From NCBI RefSeq assembly GCF_024691275.1, contig NZ_JAILNU010000005.1, positions 1 through 41,335 on the forward strand: a DNA stretch of 41,335 nucleotides, written 5' to 3'. How positions within the stretch are numbered: the stretch's first letter is position 1; the number at the start of each line of letters is the position of its first letter. The notes beneath the pieces were generated by a model, which was given only the letters and a program-made list of their open reading frames with translations, was not told the origin of the DNA and searched no databases. This document shows positions 41,221-41,335 of this stretch, in pieces. The position numbers and the translations under genes are program-made. This stretch comes from Ruminococcus sp. (GTDB lineage: Bacteria > Bacillota > Clostridia > Oscillospirales > Ruminococcaceae).

Positions 41221-41335
41221 AAAAGCCCCGTCCTGAAACTACAGGACGGGGCATAATACCCGTGGTGCCACCTGAATTACCGCAAAAGCGATCACTTTTG
41301 AGCCGCTGTAACGTGCGGAATACGTCGCCCCTACT
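41221..41335 (-). ncRNA. T-box riboswitch (3' part), tRNA-Asn type, upstream of asnS
   Basis: On the minus strand the T-box core AGGTGGCACCACGGG (41259-41273) is followed by a terminator whose stem GCCCCGTCCTG / CAGGACGGGGC (41225-41252) is perfect and ends in TTTTTG. The bulge TGGC would pair with GCCA, as expected for the discriminator G of tRNA-Asn. A complementary helix upstream (GCGGCTC...) is partly visible, but stem I with the specifier codon is cut off by the window edge. It should sense uncharged tRNA-Asn and control asnS and perhaps asnA. Confidence 0.9.

Noticed and set aside
41168..41254. Upstream extension of asnS (start at 41254)
   Set aside because: It would be translated from the T-box terminator hairpin; the family's N-terminus fits the ATG at 41167.

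Overview
The window reads like the chromosome of an anaerobic, spore-forming Clostridia bacterium of the Ruminococcus type (Oscillospiraceae). The evidence is a set of sporulation genes (PdaA-like deacetylase, M50 protease, YabP, YabQ), a type I dockerin domain of the kind used by cellulosome-building ruminococci, two T-box leaders, AGGAGG-type ribosome binding sites and many TTGACA-17-TATAAT promoters. The genus call is an inference; no rRNA or marker search could be run.

Layout. 1-400: end of an unrecognised gene plus a 32-residue ORF. 400-2855: an M50 protease and its small membrane partner (minus strand), then a PdaA-like deacetylase and a YhfC-family intramembrane protease (plus). 2930-3808: a DUF11-type repeat protein. 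4050-6865: operon of two M42 aminopeptidases and a GNAT acetyltransferase. 7027-7821: a lipoprotein. 7891-10238 (minus): the most striking locus, in which a lipoprotein with four Tyr-Gly-Pro-Pro motifs and a secreted dockerin protein with three more are followed directly by a radical SAM/SPASM enzyme. 10388-13986 (minus): rodA, comM/yifB and a membrane protein. 14231-15325: DUF3810 protein. 15635-19198: three tandem paralogous lipoproteins. 19297-20984: yabP-yabQ-divIC-like-S1 protein. 21498-24353: M16C protease. 24399-30828 (minus): operon of a DUF6106-like protein, two duplicated GT-C-like membrane proteins, nnrD and a lipoprotein. 31018-36091 (plus): tRNA-Phe-type T-box, pheS, an unusual intervening membrane-protein ORF with an apparent frameshift, pheT and a VanX-like dipeptidase. 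36094-38451 (minus): peptide deformylase, amidohydrolase and a membrane protein. 38618 to the right edge (minus): an asparagine-type T-box, asnS and asnA.

The candidate new system is the YGPP locus. The enzyme resembles, from memory, the radical SAM of the Bacteroidales 'rSAM/lipoprotein' pair, whose lipoprotein carries a YGxP sequence just after the lipidated cysteine. Here the motif is multiplied within an exact 15-residue module and also appears on a dockerin protein, which suggests a peptide-modification system acting on exported, surface-displayed proteins. The chemistry is unknown.

Intergenic DNA is rich in palindromes: two copies of a ~100-bp element (one lying inside a terminator-like hairpin), a nested foldback at 15368-15511, a string of six hairpins at 36600-36811 and a 26-bp inverted-repeat element at 39707-39779. 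I see no tRNA, rRNA, CRISPR array, phage or transposase gene.
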